Shown piece after piece: positions 18,763 through 27,792 of a stretch of DNA of 48,924 bases; position 1 is the stretch's first letter, and each line of letters opens with the position of its first letter. The notes under the pieces were generated by a model. The model was given only the letters and a program-made list of their open reading frames with translations, ran no database searches and was not told where the DNA came from. The stretch lies in contig JALFXV010000094.1 in assembly GCA_022786545.1 (NCBI GenBank), forward strand, positions 1-48,924, written 5' to 3'. This stretch comes from Selenomonadaceae bacterium. Its GTDB lineage: Bacteria > Bacillota > Negativicutes > Selenomonadales > Selenomonadaceae. The translations under genes and the position numbers were made by a program.

Positions 18763-18795
18763 AAGCCTGTCCGGGTTGCTCCGGGCGGGCTTATT
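18763..18795 (+). terminator. Rho-independent terminator after plsY
   Basis: AAGCC(T)G(T)CCGG pairs with CCGGGCGGGCTT, followed by a short T-rich tail. It ends the housekeeping series. A 6 bp hairpin (18811-18816 with 18823-18828) lies just beyond. Confidence 0.7.
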
Positions 18796-18845
18796 TCATA
18801 GAAAAAAATAATAGGCGTATTTGCCTATGAATGTGTGTGCCATAC

Positions 18846-18874
18846 TTGAAAAAACTATAGTTATCAGTTATTAT
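18846..18874 (+). promoter_or_regulatory. Promoter of the HD-GYP signalling gene
   Basis: TTGAAA (18846-18851), a 17 nt spacer and TATTAT (18869-18874) lie about 85 nt before the coding start. The AT-rich leader shows no riboswitch fold that I recognise. Confidence 0.6.
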
Positions 18875-18969
18875 AGTAGGTAGAGAATTTGTATGTAGTT
18901 ATAAATAATTCGTAACAATAGGCAACAAGCATTGGAACATTTTTTCAAATTGCAGGGATGGTGATTATT

Positions 18970-20400
18970 ATGGAACAGGAGATGCAGGGATTTGCCAATT
19001 CGGAGCTTTTGGCGCGGCTTGACTTCCTGAACTTGGAGCTGGGCCTGGAACGCTGCATGGATGATGAGGATTTTTATCTGGATATTCTGGCCTCCTTTGT
19101 GGAGGAAAATCAGCTGGATGCCCTGAAATCCCTTTATCTGGAAAATAATTGGGCTAAATACCGCATCAAGGCGCATACGCTGAAAAGCTCTGCCGCCTAT
19201 ATCGGGGCGGAGGAGCTGTCCGCCTGGGCAAAGCAGATTGAGCTGGCGGCGAAGGAGGGCGATGAGGAATTCATTCATCGCAATCATTACCATTTTATCG
19301 CTTATTATGAAAATGTGCTGCGGCAGATTGACAGTGCCATGTCCCTGCGTACCAGGGGGGGCGGCAATCAGATTGAGCGGCTGAAGATTCTGGTGGTGGA
19401 TGCTGATTTGGATTGCCAGGACAGCATCAAGCAGGCTTTTCGCGACCAGTTCCTGGTGGACGCGGTGGAGAACAGTGAGCAGATGTTTTCCCATCTGCAT
19501 GGGGGCGCCCTGCCGGATATGATCCTGATGGATATCAGCGATGCTTCCCAGGATAACCATGAGGCATTGCGGGAGCTGAAGCGGAACGAAGCTTTTATGG
19601 ATATCCCTGTGGCCATCATGGTGGATGAGCATACCCATGAGTCCATGCTGCAGGGCATTTCCGAGGGGGCTGCCGAGTATCTGATCAAGCCTCTGCGCAT
19701 GGAAATCGTCATGATGCGCATCAACCGCATGCTGCAGCTTTCCCGCCTGCAGAACAATCTGCAGCATGAGGTCTACATGCGCACCAAGGCTGACAAGGAG
19801 AAGAACCAGCGCATAGCAACCCTGCTGGACCAGGTGGTGGACGCCCTGGGGCGCACCATTGATGCCAAGGACAAGTATACCAAGGGCCATTCCGAGCGGG
19901 TGGCCAAATATGCTGTGATGATTGCCCGGAGGCTGGGCTGTGACGAGGAACAGATTACTTCTATAAAATATGCGGCCCTGCTGCACGATATCGGCAAGAT
20001 TGGCATCCCGGACGAGATTATCAACAAGCCGGAAAGCCTGACGGAGAAGGAATACGCCATTGTCAAGGCGCATCCCGTGCTGGGAGCGGATATTTTGCAG
20101 GGGATTACTGCCGTGCCGGGGGTGTATGAGGCGGCCCGCTGGCATCATGAGCGCTATGACGGGCAGGGATATCCTGACGGCAAGCGGGGGATGGATATTC
20201 CCGATATTGTGAGGATTATCAGCGTGGCGGATGCCTACGACTCCATGACCTCTATCCGCGCCTATCGTGACAGGATGACTCAGGCGATGGTCCGGGCCGA
20301 GATAGAAAAGGGCATGGGGACGCAGTTTGACCCGATTTTTGCCAATATCATGATTGATATTATCGATGGCGATAAGGAGTTTGAACTGCGGGAGCAGTGA
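18970..20400 (+). CDS. HPt-REC-HD-GYP signalling protein, probable cyclic-di-GMP phosphodiesterase
   Basis: Three-domain protein of 476 residues. An N-terminal HPt module has the phospho-acceptor His in AHTLKSSAAYIG (His69). A receiver domain starts at ILVVDADLD, with its phospho-Asp in LMDISD (Asp188). The C-terminal HD-GYP domain contains KGHSERVAKYA, LLHDIGKIGIPDEI and HHERYDGQGYPDG, so the metal ligands and GYP motif are complete. HD-GYP domains hydrolyse cyclic-di-GMP. Carrying HPt and receiver in one polypeptide suggests it is an end point of the relay from the hybrid kinase downstream. ATG 18970 is preferred because GGTGAT precedes it; ATG 18958 is an alternative. Confidence 0.88.
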   Translation: MEQEMQGFANSELLARLDFLNLELGLERCMDDEDFYLDILASFVEENQLDALKSLYLENNWAKYRIKAHTLKSSAAYIGAEELSAWAKQIELAAKEGDEEFIHRNHYHFIAYYENVLRQIDSAMSLRTRGGGNQIERLKILVVDADLDCQDSIKQAFRDQFLVDAVENSEQMFSHLHGGALPDMILMDISDASQDNHEALRELKRNEAFMDIPVAIMVDEHTHESMLQGISEGAAEYLIKPLRMEIVMMRINRMLQLSRLQNNLQHEVYMRTKADKEKNQRIATLLDQVVDALGRTIDAKDKYTKGHSERVAKYAVMIARRLGCDEEQITSIKYAALLHDIGKIGIPDEIINKPESLTEKEYAIVKAHPVLGADILQGITAVPGVYEAARWHHERYDGQGYPDGKRGMDIPDIVRIISVADAYDSMTSIRAYRDRMTQAMVRAEIEKGMGTQFDPIFANIMIDIIDGDKEFELREQ

Positions 20401-20422
20401 TGTAAAGGAGTTTGAGCTGCGG
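20374..20422 (+). repeat. Short duplication across the HD-GYP stop codon
   Basis: AAGGAGTTTGAACTGCGG at 20374-20391 is repeated as AAGGAGTTTGAGCTGCGG at 20405-20422, a 31 nt period. The last coding residues of the HD-GYP protein are thus copied into the 3' untranslated region. Confidence 0.65.
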
Positions 20423-20456
20423 AAATAAGGTATTATTGAGGCGGCAGAGAGTCAGG

Positions 20457-20486
20457 CTGCCCGGCAGGTGATGTGAAGCCGGGCAG
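20457..20486 (+). terminator. GC-rich hairpin before the receiver gene
   Basis: CTGCCCGGC and GCCGGGCAG form a perfect 9 bp stem with a 12 nt loop. No T tract follows, so it may act as a processing or attenuating hairpin between the two signalling genes. Confidence 0.45.
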
Positions 20487-20504
20487 ATAGATGGTGAGAG
20501 GGTT

Positions 20505-20876
20505 ATGGATATGAAAAAGATACTGGTGGTAGATGACAGTGCAATCAATCTCAAGATGGCGGACAAGGTGCTGAAGGAAAATGAGGCATACAAGCCGGTG
20601 CTGGTTCCTTCCGGGGAACGGGCCTTCAAGTTTCTGGAAAAGAACAGGCCGGATTTGATTTTGCTGGACATCATGATGCCGGAGATGGACGGCTTTCAGG
20701 TGCTGGGGAGGCTGCAGGGGGATGAGTCGGCCAGGGATATACCGGTGGTGTTCCTGACGGCGGACGAGGAGCCTGAGACCAGGGCCAGGGCAGAGGCTGC
20801 CGGTGTGCAGGATATTGTCATGAAGCCCTTCAGGAAGGAAGAGCTTTTGTCCGTGGTGGCCAAGTACCTGGGGTAA
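20505..20876 (+). CDS. Stand-alone CheY-like response regulator
   Basis: Single receiver domain of 123 residues. The acidic pocket is in ILVVDDSAIN, the phospho-acceptor Asp is in LILLDIMMPEMDG, the Thr switch is in VVFLTADEE, and the conserved Lys is in DIVMKPFRKEEL. No output domain is attached, so it should work by protein contact or as a phosphate carrier. It lies between the HPt-REC-HD-GYP and hybrid kinase genes. The start is ATG 20505, or ATG 20511 two codons later. Confidence 0.9.
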   Translation: MDMKKILVVDDSAINLKMADKVLKENEAYKPVLVPSGERAFKFLEKNRPDLILLDIMMPEMDGFQVLGRLQGDESARDIPVVFLTADEEPETRARAEAAGVQDIVMKPFRKEELLSVVAKYLG

Positions 20877-20917
20877 AAGGGGTTAAAATAGGTTACAGCA
20901 GGTCAAGATGATGTAAA

Positions 20918-20954
20918 GCCTGCGGTATATGTCATGAGGATATATGCCGCAGGC
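20918..20954 (+). terminator. Hairpin between receiver and kinase genes
   Basis: GCCTGCGG(T)ATAT pairs with ATAT(AT)GCCGCAGGC around a short loop. It lacks a strong T run, so termination is probably partial. Confidence 0.5.
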
Positions 20955-20995
20955 ATAAGTTCTGCGGGGAATCAGATTTTTCGGGAGGGCTGAGT

Positions 20996-23287
20996 GTGAG
21001 TGAAATGGATGCAGTGATTGCAGAGAAAAAGGAACTGGAACTGAAAAGCCTGAGGCTGGAGCTGAAAAAGGCAAATCGCGAGGTCAAGAGGCTTCAGAAG
21101 GAAAACAACATTCTTTCTGTCATGAATGAGCAGGCAATCAAGTTCAGGGAGTTCAGCGAGAAAACCAGGGGGCAGCAGGTCTTTTATAACGCCATGCTCC
21201 TGCAAAATTCGCCGAATATCTCCATCATGCTGGATACGAAGCTGAATACGGTAATGGCTACGGCGCCGTACTATCAGCGTTCCAGCCTTTCCCCTGAGCA
21301 GATTAACCAGGGGGTGCCTGTGATTGAGGTGTTTGACGGGCTGATTGACCGCATAGGCCGCCGCCATCTGGAAGCCATGTGCGTGGAGGCCAGGGACGAG
21401 GGCAAGAACATCCAGTACATGGACAAGATGGTAGTGCACGGGATGGAGGAAACTTTTGATATTTACATCCGCCCGGCCATTAATGACCAGAAGGAAATTG
21501 CCGGTGTCATGATTATCATGGTGGATATCACCGACATTATCACCGCCAAGGAGCGGGCCGAGAGCGCTGACAGGGCCAAGACCAGCTTCCTGGCCAACAT
21601 GTCCCATGAAATCCGCACCCCTATGAATGCCATTAATGGCATGTCTGAGTTTATCATCCGCGATACCACAGATTCCTTTGCCAGGGAAAATGCCATAATG
21701 ATTAAGAATGCCTCGGCATCCCTTTTGACCATTATCAACGATATCCTGGACTTTTCCAAGATTGAGGCGGGCAAGATGGATCTGGTGACGCTGCCTTTCC
21801 AGATGTCCTCCATCATTATCGATGTTTCCACCATGATCAATGTCCGGCTGAAGGGCAAGAAGGTCAAGCTGGTGCTGGAAGTGGACGAGAACATCCCTTA
21901 CACCATGCTGGGAGATGAAATCAGGATTAAGCAGGTCATGGTCAACCTCCTGAACAATGCAGTGAAGTTTACCGAGGAAGGCACCATCACCCTGCGCCTG
22001 ACCTACGAGAAGCTGGGTGACGGCAAGAGTGTCAGGCTCTACGGCAGCGTGGAGGATACCGGCATCGGCATCAAGCCTAAGGATTTGGTAAAGCTGTTTT
22101 CCAGCTTTGAGCAGGTGGATACCAAGCGGAACCGTTCCGTGGAAGGAACCGGCCTGGGTCTGGCCATCAGCCGCAAGCTGTGCGAGTCTATGGGAGGCTC
22201 CATCACTGTGGACAGCGTCTACGGCAAGGGCAGCACCTTCTCCTGGACAATGGTCAACGAGGTGGAGGATTGGCGGCCTATGGGCAAGGTAAGCCATGCG
22301 GAGGGCATCGGCCAGGACAAGCTGTTCCAGTACACCTTTACCACGGAGAATGTGAAGGTGCTGGTGGTGGACGACAACAAGGTCAACCTGAAGGTGGCGG
22401 AGGGTATGCTGACGCCGTACAAGGTGCAGGTGTACACGGCGGAGAGCGCTATGGAGGCATTGAATATCCTCAACAAGGAGCTGTTCGATATCGTGTTCAT
22501 GGACCACATGATGCCGGTCATGGACGGCGTGGAGGCACTGTACAAGCTGCGGGAGATTCCGGAGCAGAGGAACAGCGTGGTGATTGCCCTGACGGCCAAC
22601 GCCATCAGCGGGGTGCGGGAGCAGTACCTGGAGTACGGCTTCCAGGGCTTTTTGCCTAAGCCCCTGGAGGCCAAGGCGCTGGATGCCTGCCTGCAGAAGT
22701 TCATCGATTCCAGCAAGCTGGTGGTGCTGGAAAAGCCGTTTACCACCAGGATGGACGATGTGGACAAGGATATCCTGCGGCAGGTGTACACCGATGGCAG
22801 GAAGAAAATCCGTCTTTTGGGGGAGCTGGCTGAGAAGAAGGACCTGAAGAATTACACCATCGAGGTGCATGCCCTCAAGAGCGTGGCGGCACTGATCGGG
22901 CAGAATGAGCTGTCTTCTATGGCCAAGGCCCACGAACTGGCCGGCAGGAACGGCGACTATGAATACATCATCAAGAACCTGGACAAGATGCTGGCCAAGT
23001 ACAGTGCGGTGCTGGCCTTTATCAGCGACAGGTTTGTGGATGAGCTTTTGCAGCATCAGAACGACAGCCAGCTGGAGGAGGCTTCCCGTCAGGAGCTGGA
23101 GGAAACTATCGGCAAGATGAACGAGGCCCTGGGTGATTATGACCTGGACGGCTTTGGCAGCCTGCTGAAGAAGATGTCCAAGTTCAAGGTCACTGATGAG
23201 CAGCGGCAGCTGCTGGAGCAGATGAAGACCGCCGGGGACGATTTTGATTATGATGCCCTGGAAGAACTGATTGGCCAGTGGAAGTAG
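20996..23287 (+). CDS. Hybrid sensor histidine kinase (coiled coil-PAS-HisKA-HATPase-REC-HPt)
   Basis: The 763-residue protein begins with a charged coiled coil (about 5-50), then a PAS-like sensor region (about 65-185), and a HisKA domain with the phospho-acceptor in FLANMSHEIRTPMN (His204). The ATPase domain has VNLLNNAVKFT, DTGIGIKPKD and GTGLGLAIS. A receiver follows with VLVVDDNKVN and Asp503 in FMDHMMPVMDG. A C-terminal HPt has EVHALKSVAALIG (His625). No membrane segment is visible, so it appears cytosolic. The start is GTG 20996, 7 nt after GGGAGG. With the neighbouring receiver and HD-GYP proteins it forms a full phosphorelay. Confidence 0.9.
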   Translation: MSEMDAVIAEKKELELKSLRLELKKANREVKRLQKENNILSVMNEQAIKFREFSEKTRGQQVFYNAMLLQNSPNISIMLDTKLNTVMATAPYYQRSSLSPEQINQGVPVIEVFDGLIDRIGRRHLEAMCVEARDEGKNIQYMDKMVVHGMEETFDIYIRPAINDQKEIAGVMIIMVDITDIITAKERAESADRAKTSFLANMSHEIRTPMNAINGMSEFIIRDTTDSFARENAIMIKNASASLLTIINDILDFSKIEAGKMDLVTLPFQMSSIIIDVSTMINVRLKGKKVKLVLEVDENIPYTMLGDEIRIKQVMVNLLNNAVKFTEEGTITLRLTYEKLGDGKSVRLYGSVEDTGIGIKPKDLVKLFSSFEQVDTKRNRSVEGTGLGLAISRKLCESMGGSITVDSVYGKGSTFSWTMVNEVEDWRPMGKVSHAEGIGQDKLFQYTFTTENVKVLVVDDNKVNLKVAEGMLTPYKVQVYTAESAMEALNILNKELFDIVFMDHMMPVMDGVEALYKLREIPEQRNSVVIALTANAISGVREQYLEYGFQGFLPKPLEAKALDACLQKFIDSSKLVVLEKPFTTRMDDVDKDILRQVYTDGRKKIRLLGELAEKKDLKNYTIEVHALKSVAALIGQNELSSMAKAHELAGRNGDYEYIIKNLDKMLAKYSAVLAFISDRFVDELLQHQNDSQLEEASRQELEETIGKMNEALGDYDLDGFGSLLKKMSKFKVTDEQRQLLEQMKTAGDDFDYDALEELIGQWK

Positions 23288-23296
23288 ACTGCCTGC

Positions 23297-23329
23297 CCGG
23301 GGAGATAGCCTTGGGACATATCTCCCCGG
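23297..23329 (+). terminator. Strong hairpin after the kinase gene
   Basis: CCGGGGAGATA and TATCTCCCCGG form a perfect 11 bp stem around an 11 nt loop. A T-containing stretch (GTGTTTTCGG) appears 10 nt later. Confidence 0.55.
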
Positions 23330-23406
23330 CATGTCCGGGCGTGTTTTCGGGCTATGAGTTAAGGACATATTTTCAGGGATTTTGAGATACATGTGGAGTG
23401 AGAGCA

Positions 23407-24597
23407 ATGAAATCAGTAGCGTTATTTACTGATGAGATAGATGATTTGGATATAGCAATAGACGAGCTGGTGTCCCAGTTCGGTGATTTTAAGCTGGAAG
23501 CCCATAGTGCTGGGCTGCTGTTTGCCCATCCTGATACGGATTTGGAGGAGCTGGCAGGCAGGCTGCAGGATGAGTTCGGGGTGCCCATTATCGGCACTAC
23601 GGCAGTGGCCATGTTTACGATGGAGGGGTTCAGGAATGAGGGGATTTCCCTGCACATCTTTACCTCCGGGGACTGTATTTTCCATACGGGCTGCACCAAT
23701 GAGCTGACGGCTGCCAATGCCAGGGCTGAGATAACGGCCCTGTACGGCAGCCTGACTGCCGGTGTGGACGATGATGATGTGAAGCTGGTGCTGGCCTATG
23801 GCAATCCTACCCTGGATATGATGGGGGAGGATTTTGTGGATACATTGGACGAGCTTTGCCACGGGGCGCCGATTTATGGCGGTCTGGCTTCTGACAGCTT
23901 TGTTATGGATGAATGCCGGATTGTCTGCGGCAGGCGCGTCATGAACCACGCCCTGGCGCTGATGGTGATTACCGGCAAGGTGCAGGAGATTATCCAGTAC
24001 GGCTTTAATGTGGAGAGTACCCTGGACTACGAGGGCGTTGTGACAGAAGTGCAGGGCAACATGGTCATGAAGCTGGATGACATGCCTCTGGCGGAGGCTA
24101 TCGCCAAGGCTGGCATCAGCATCAATGCAGATGTCAATGTCTGCGACTATGTAAGCACGCCTTTCAGAATCCGCTACAGGACGGAGGACGGCGGCGAGAT
24201 AGAGCTGATGCGCCAGCTGGCCTTTGTGGATAAGGAGACCGGGGGCGGCTTGTTTCTGGGCAAGGTGCCTCTGGGTGCCAATGTGCAGATCGGCATCATC
24301 AGCAAGGAGGATATTCATGCCTCCGTGGAGGAGGTGGCCGTCAGGGCCCTGGCGGAGGTAAAGGAAAGGCATGGCTACGACTTTTCCACGCTGCTTATTA
24401 CCTCCTGCGCTTCACGGCTCATGAGCTATGCCAACGATATCGAGCTGGAAGCCCAGGGCTATGTGCACATGATACCTGAGTGCATGAGCATGTCCGGCTT
24501 CTATTCCTTTGGGGAAATCTGCCCTAGCCGTGCTGCAGGCAGCAGCAGGGACAGGAACACCTTCCACAATACCACTTTTACCATGCTGGTGATGTAG
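23407..24597 (+). CDS. FIST-domain sensory protein
   Basis: FIST domains are proposed small-ligand sensors in signal transduction. The 396-residue protein has the N-terminal FIST region with VPIIGTTAVAMFTMEG and GAPIYGGLASDSF, and a C-terminal FIST_C region with VPLGANVQIGI, DFSTLLITSCASRL and the terminal SGFYSFGEICPS. It has no membrane segment. The ATG at 23407 lies 8 nt after GGAG, and an in-frame GTG at 23398 overlaps that site. Position directly after the kinase suggests it supplies or modulates an input signal. Confidence 0.87.
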   Translation: MKSVALFTDEIDDLDIAIDELVSQFGDFKLEAHSAGLLFAHPDTDLEELAGRLQDEFGVPIIGTTAVAMFTMEGFRNEGISLHIFTSGDCIFHTGCTNELTAANARAEITALYGSLTAGVDDDDVKLVLAYGNPTLDMMGEDFVDTLDELCHGAPIYGGLASDSFVMDECRIVCGRRVMNHALALMVITGKVQEIIQYGFNVESTLDYEGVVTEVQGNMVMKLDDMPLAEAIAKAGISINADVNVCDYVSTPFRIRYRTEDGGEIELMRQLAFVDKETGGGLFLGKVPLGANVQIGIISKEDIHASVEEVAVRALAEVKERHGYDFSTLLITSCASRLMSYANDIELEAQGYVHMIPECMSMSGFYSFGEICPSRAAGSSRDRNTFHNTTFTMLVM

Positions 24598-24605
24598 GGG
24601 GTGTA

Positions 24606-25523
24606 ATGATGGATTTTAGGCAACTGGAATATTTCTGCACCCTGAGCCGCCTGAAGAATTTTACCAGGACGGCGGAGGAGCTGCATGTTTCCCAGCCTTC
24701 TGTTACCAAGGCCATCAAGTCCCTGGAGACGGAGCTGAAGCTTACCCTGATTGACAGGCGGCAGAAGCATGTCACCCTCACCAATGAGGGCAAGGCATTC
24801 CTTTTGCATGCGGAGCAGATTATGAAATCCGTGGAGGATACCTACAGGGACATGGAGCGTTTCCAGCTGGAGAAGCAGGGGACGGTGCACTTCGGTATTC
24901 CACCTATGGTGGAGGCTTACCTGTTCCCGGATTTGTTCACCAGCTTCAAGGCCATGTACCCTGACATGAACCTGGATGTGAAGGAGTACGGGGACTCAAC
25001 GGAGGTCATGGAGAAGGCTAATTCCGGGGAACTGGATTTCGGCATTATTTTTTCTAGCCGGGCGGAGGAAATGAGCAACAAGCTGCTGATTATGACTGAC
25101 AACATGAGCCTGTGCGTCAGCCCGGAGCTGCCCCTTTCCCGCAGGGAGGAAATCAGCTTTGATGACTTGAAGAATGAGCACTTCATCATGCAGCAGTCCA
25201 ATACCTACCAGTACCAGCAGGTGTATGAGCGTTGCGTGGAGCGGGGCTATATCCCGGATATCCTCCTGTGCACCACCCAGCTGAAGACCATCAAGCAGCT
25301 GGTGGGCAACCGGCTGGGGATTTCCGTGCTGCCGGACTTCGTGACCAACGAGGAGACGATTTTCGTGCGCCGCCAGCTGACGCCGCTCCTCAAGGTGAAT
25401 ATTTGCCTGTACTGGGGCAGGGAGAAGCAGCTCAGTGATATGGACAGAAGATTTTTGGATTTTATCAAGCATTATATCGCCACGGAGGAATTTAGGAGTC
25501 ATTTCCAGCAGGAGGCCCTCTGA
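24606..25523 (+). CDS. LysR-family transcriptional regulator
   Basis: The 305-residue protein has the LysR N-terminal helix-turn-helix (about 3-62: QLEYFCTLSRLKNFTRTA, then ELHVSQPSVTKAIKSLE) and a periplasmic-binding-like effector domain from about residue 90 (GTVHFGIPPMVEAYLFP onward). The start ATG 24606 follows GGGGGTG; the next codon is also ATG. It is co-oriented with the FIST gene and followed by a terminator. The effector and targets cannot be read from sequence. The usual divergent partner gene is absent. Confidence 0.9.
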   Translation: MMDFRQLEYFCTLSRLKNFTRTAEELHVSQPSVTKAIKSLETELKLTLIDRRQKHVTLTNEGKAFLLHAEQIMKSVEDTYRDMERFQLEKQGTVHFGIPPMVEAYLFPDLFTSFKAMYPDMNLDVKEYGDSTEVMEKANSGELDFGIIFSSRAEEMSNKLLIMTDNMSLCVSPELPLSRREEISFDDLKNEHFIMQQSNTYQYQQVYERCVERGYIPDILLCTTQLKTIKQLVGNRLGISVLPDFVTNEETIFVRRQLTPLLKVNICLYWGREKQLSDMDRRFLDFIKHYIATEEFRSHFQQEAL

Positions 25524-25527
25524 GATT

Positions 25528-25617
25528 GCATACAGTGCCATGTAACGATGTTACACTCGATAGAAGGGCAACGACTAACTACAACGCCGCATACAGTGTC
25601 ATGTAACGATGTTACAC
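25528..25617 (+). repeat. Direct repeat of 29 nt after the LysR gene
   Basis: Two copies beginning GCATACAGTG(C/T)CATGTAACG lie at 25528-25556 and 25589-25617 and differ at one base. The second copy forms the left arm of the terminator at 25591-25632. The first is therefore a duplicated half-terminator. Confidence 0.8.
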
Positions 25618-25632
25618 GGCACTGTATTTTTT
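25591..25632 (+). terminator. Rho-independent terminator after the LysR gene
   Basis: ATACAGTG and CACTGTAT pair around an inner GTAAC/GTTAC stem and are followed by five or more T. The stretch from here to 25799 contains no gene. It must hold the GH9 promoter, but no convincing -35/-10 pair is visible. Confidence 0.8.
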
Positions 25633-25799
25633 GTTGGCACGCTGTTATAGGGTATTTTGCAAGTGTTTATTATTGATTGGCGGTATGATATTGTAAAACC
25701 ATAAAGAATTTAGTGCTTTTGAGCAGGGGACTTTCCAGGCAAAGGATTTTTAAGAAGGCTGGATAGTAGAGTCAATGCAAGGAAAAGGAGAAGAAGGAA

Positions 25800-27605
25800 A
25801 TGAAATTTACAAGAAAAATGCCTATCATGGCGGCACTGGGGATTGGCATGCTGCTGCCGCTGGGCACGATGAATGACAATGTAGCACTGGCAGCATCTGA
25901 GGGGATTCACGTGGACCAGGTAGGCTACCTGGAGGACTACAGCAAGGTGGCCATGATTTCCCTGCAGGGGGACAGCAGGGATTTTTCCCTCGTGGACACT
26001 GCTACCGGCAAGATCGTATATCAGGGCAAGCTCACTGCCAAGGCTTATGATGAGATGTCCGGGGAGTATGTGGCAAGGGCTGATTTTTCTGATTTTAGGG
26101 TACCTGGAACCTATAAGCTGGTAGCAGGGGGCGAGGAGTCTGCTGACTTTGCCATCGGCAAGAATGTGTACGCCGTGCCTGCTTTGCAGAATTGGCGTTC
26201 ATACACCCTGTCCCGCAGCAATACGCCGATGCATGACAAGCTGACGGGGCTGAAGATTGCCAGCGGCCATGCCCAGGACAAGGAAGCTCAGGTTTACTTT
26301 ACTGACAAGTTGAACAAGAAAGGGGATGTGGTGGATGCCAGCGGCGGCTGGTATGATGCCGGTGACTATGGCAAGTATACCACTACGGCTGCTATTGCCA
26401 GCGCGGAGCTGATGATGGCTTATGAGGCAAATCCTGACAAGTTCTTCAAGGGACAGCTTTTCTTCCCGGAGGGCGTGCAGGAGGAGAATATGCCTGATGC
26501 CCTCAGCGAGGTAAAGTTTGAGCTGGAGTTTATGAAGAAGATGCAGCGCAGCGATGGCAGCACCTTCCACAAGATTTCCGGTGCCCAGTGGCCGGGCTTT
26601 GACAAGTCCCCTGACACCGATACCCAGCAGCGTTACCTGTACAGCACCTGCACTGCCAGCACCGCCATGTATGGCGCTTCTATGGCTATGGCAGGCAGGG
26701 TGTATGCTGACATTGACAAGGCATTTGCCAAGGACTGCCTGAAGAATGCAGAGAAGGCATGGGCATACCTGGCCAAGGAGAAGGAGTCCATCTACCGGGT
26801 GGATGAGGGACAGGAAAGCGGTTCCGGCCCTTACAATGATACTGCGGATGCCACCGAGCGCTGCTGGCTGGCAGCGGAGCTGTTCCGCACCACTGGCGAC
26901 AAGAAATATGAGAAGTATCTCATGACGGAGCAGAAGGATGTCATCACCCAGAAGCCAGGCTTCTTTACCTGGGATGATACCCTGGCACTGGCGCAGTTCA
27001 GCTATGCCAAGGCCGCCAAGGCAAATCCTGAGTTCAGGGCCAGGGTGCAGGCTGCTCTCGTAAGCTATGCCGATGATATTGTGGAGACCATTGGCAAGGA
27101 CGGCTTTGACTGCTCCCTCAAGCAGAATGAATATACCTGGGCTTCCACCAAGAATGCCGTAACCAAGGGTGATATCCTGCTGCTGGCCAACCAGCTGGCA
27201 CCGAAGCAGGCCTATGTGGAGGGGGCATTGAGCCAGATTCACTACATGTTTGGCAGAAATGTCCTCAACAAGAGCTTTATGACCGGCGTAGGCGAGAATC
27301 CGCCTGAGCATCCTCATAACCGCATCCATGAAAGCACCGGCGCCTATGTGCCAGGCCTTCTGGTGGGCGGCCCTAATGCCGTATCCGGCGGCGACCCGGA
27401 TCAGACTGAGTATATCAGTAAGTACAATCCGGCACCGGCCAAGTGCTATCTGGATGTATTGATGTCCTGGTCCACCAACGAGTATGCTATTGACTACTGT
27501 GGTGCAGGCATTTATGCTCTTTCTTATTTCATGCAGCCGGACAAGAACATCAAGGCTGATGATTTGAAGCTCACCAGGGAGTTCCCTCTCTGGGACTTTA
27601 AATAA
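25800..27605 (+). CDS. Secreted glycoside hydrolase family 9 endoglucanase/cellodextrinase
   Basis: The 601-residue protein starts with a signal peptide (MKFTRKMPIMAALGIGMLL, cleavage near ALAAS). An Ig-like N-terminal CelD_N domain (about 35-120, HVDQVGYLEDYSKVAMIS) leads into a GH9 catalytic (alpha/alpha)6 barrel. ASGGWYDAGDYGKY holds the paired Asp residues (Asp186, Asp189), one of them the catalytic base. The GH9 signature region HPHNRIHES follows. Glu561 in STNEYAIDY is the expected general acid. It cleaves beta-1,4-glucan or mixed-linkage glucan outside the inner membrane. It is the first gene of the glucan locus and has its own terminator pair downstream. Confidence 0.93.
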   Translation: MKFTRKMPIMAALGIGMLLPLGTMNDNVALAASEGIHVDQVGYLEDYSKVAMISLQGDSRDFSLVDTATGKIVYQGKLTAKAYDEMSGEYVARADFSDFRVPGTYKLVAGGEESADFAIGKNVYAVPALQNWRSYTLSRSNTPMHDKLTGLKIASGHAQDKEAQVYFTDKLNKKGDVVDASGGWYDAGDYGKYTTTAAIASAELMMAYEANPDKFFKGQLFFPEGVQEENMPDALSEVKFELEFMKKMQRSDGSTFHKISGAQWPGFDKSPDTDTQQRYLYSTCTASTAMYGASMAMAGRVYADIDKAFAKDCLKNAEKAWAYLAKEKESIYRVDEGQESGSGPYNDTADATERCWLAAELFRTTGDKKYEKYLMTEQKDVITQKPGFFTWDDTLALAQFSYAKAAKANPEFRARVQAALVSYADDIVETIGKDGFDCSLKQNEYTWASTKNAVTKGDILLLANQLAPKQAYVEGALSQIHYMFGRNVLNKSFMTGVGENPPEHPHNRIHESTGAYVPGLLVGGPNAVSGGDPDQTEYISKYNPAPAKCYLDVLMSWSTNEYAIDYCGAGIYALSYFMQPDKNIKADDLKLTREFPLWDFK

Positions 27606-27611
27606 AAAAAT

Positions 27612-27690
27612 ATTGCACAGTTTCTTCGTGCAATCATCTCTTTTCTGTGACAGCTCCTGTTAGTCCAACCCCTCGGAGCTGTCTTTTTTT
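27612..27690 (+). terminator. Tandem hairpin terminators after GH9
   Basis: A first hairpin (ATTGCAC/GTGCAAT, 27612-27634) is followed by a strong one (GACAGCTCC/GGAGCTGTC, 27649-27683) with seven T. Confidence 0.85.
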
Positions 27691-27721
27691 GCGGTTTTTG
27701 AGTTATGATGGTACAGTTTCC

Positions 27722-27750
27722 TTTTCAGGCAGGGGGAATTTTGCTATACT
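27722..27750 (+). promoter_or_regulatory. Promoter candidate of rpiR copy 1
   Basis: TTTTCA (27722-27727), a 17 nt spacer and TATACT (27745-27750) lie about 43 nt before the coding start. Confidence 0.5.
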
Positions 27751-27792
27751 TAAATATATAGGGAAGTAGATAAAACGCTGGGGGGAATGGCT

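Noticed and set aside
18880..18957. Cyclic-di-GMP riboswitch in the HD-GYP leader
   Set aside because: The leader is only about 78 nt, AT-rich, and shows none of the conserved GEMM elements.
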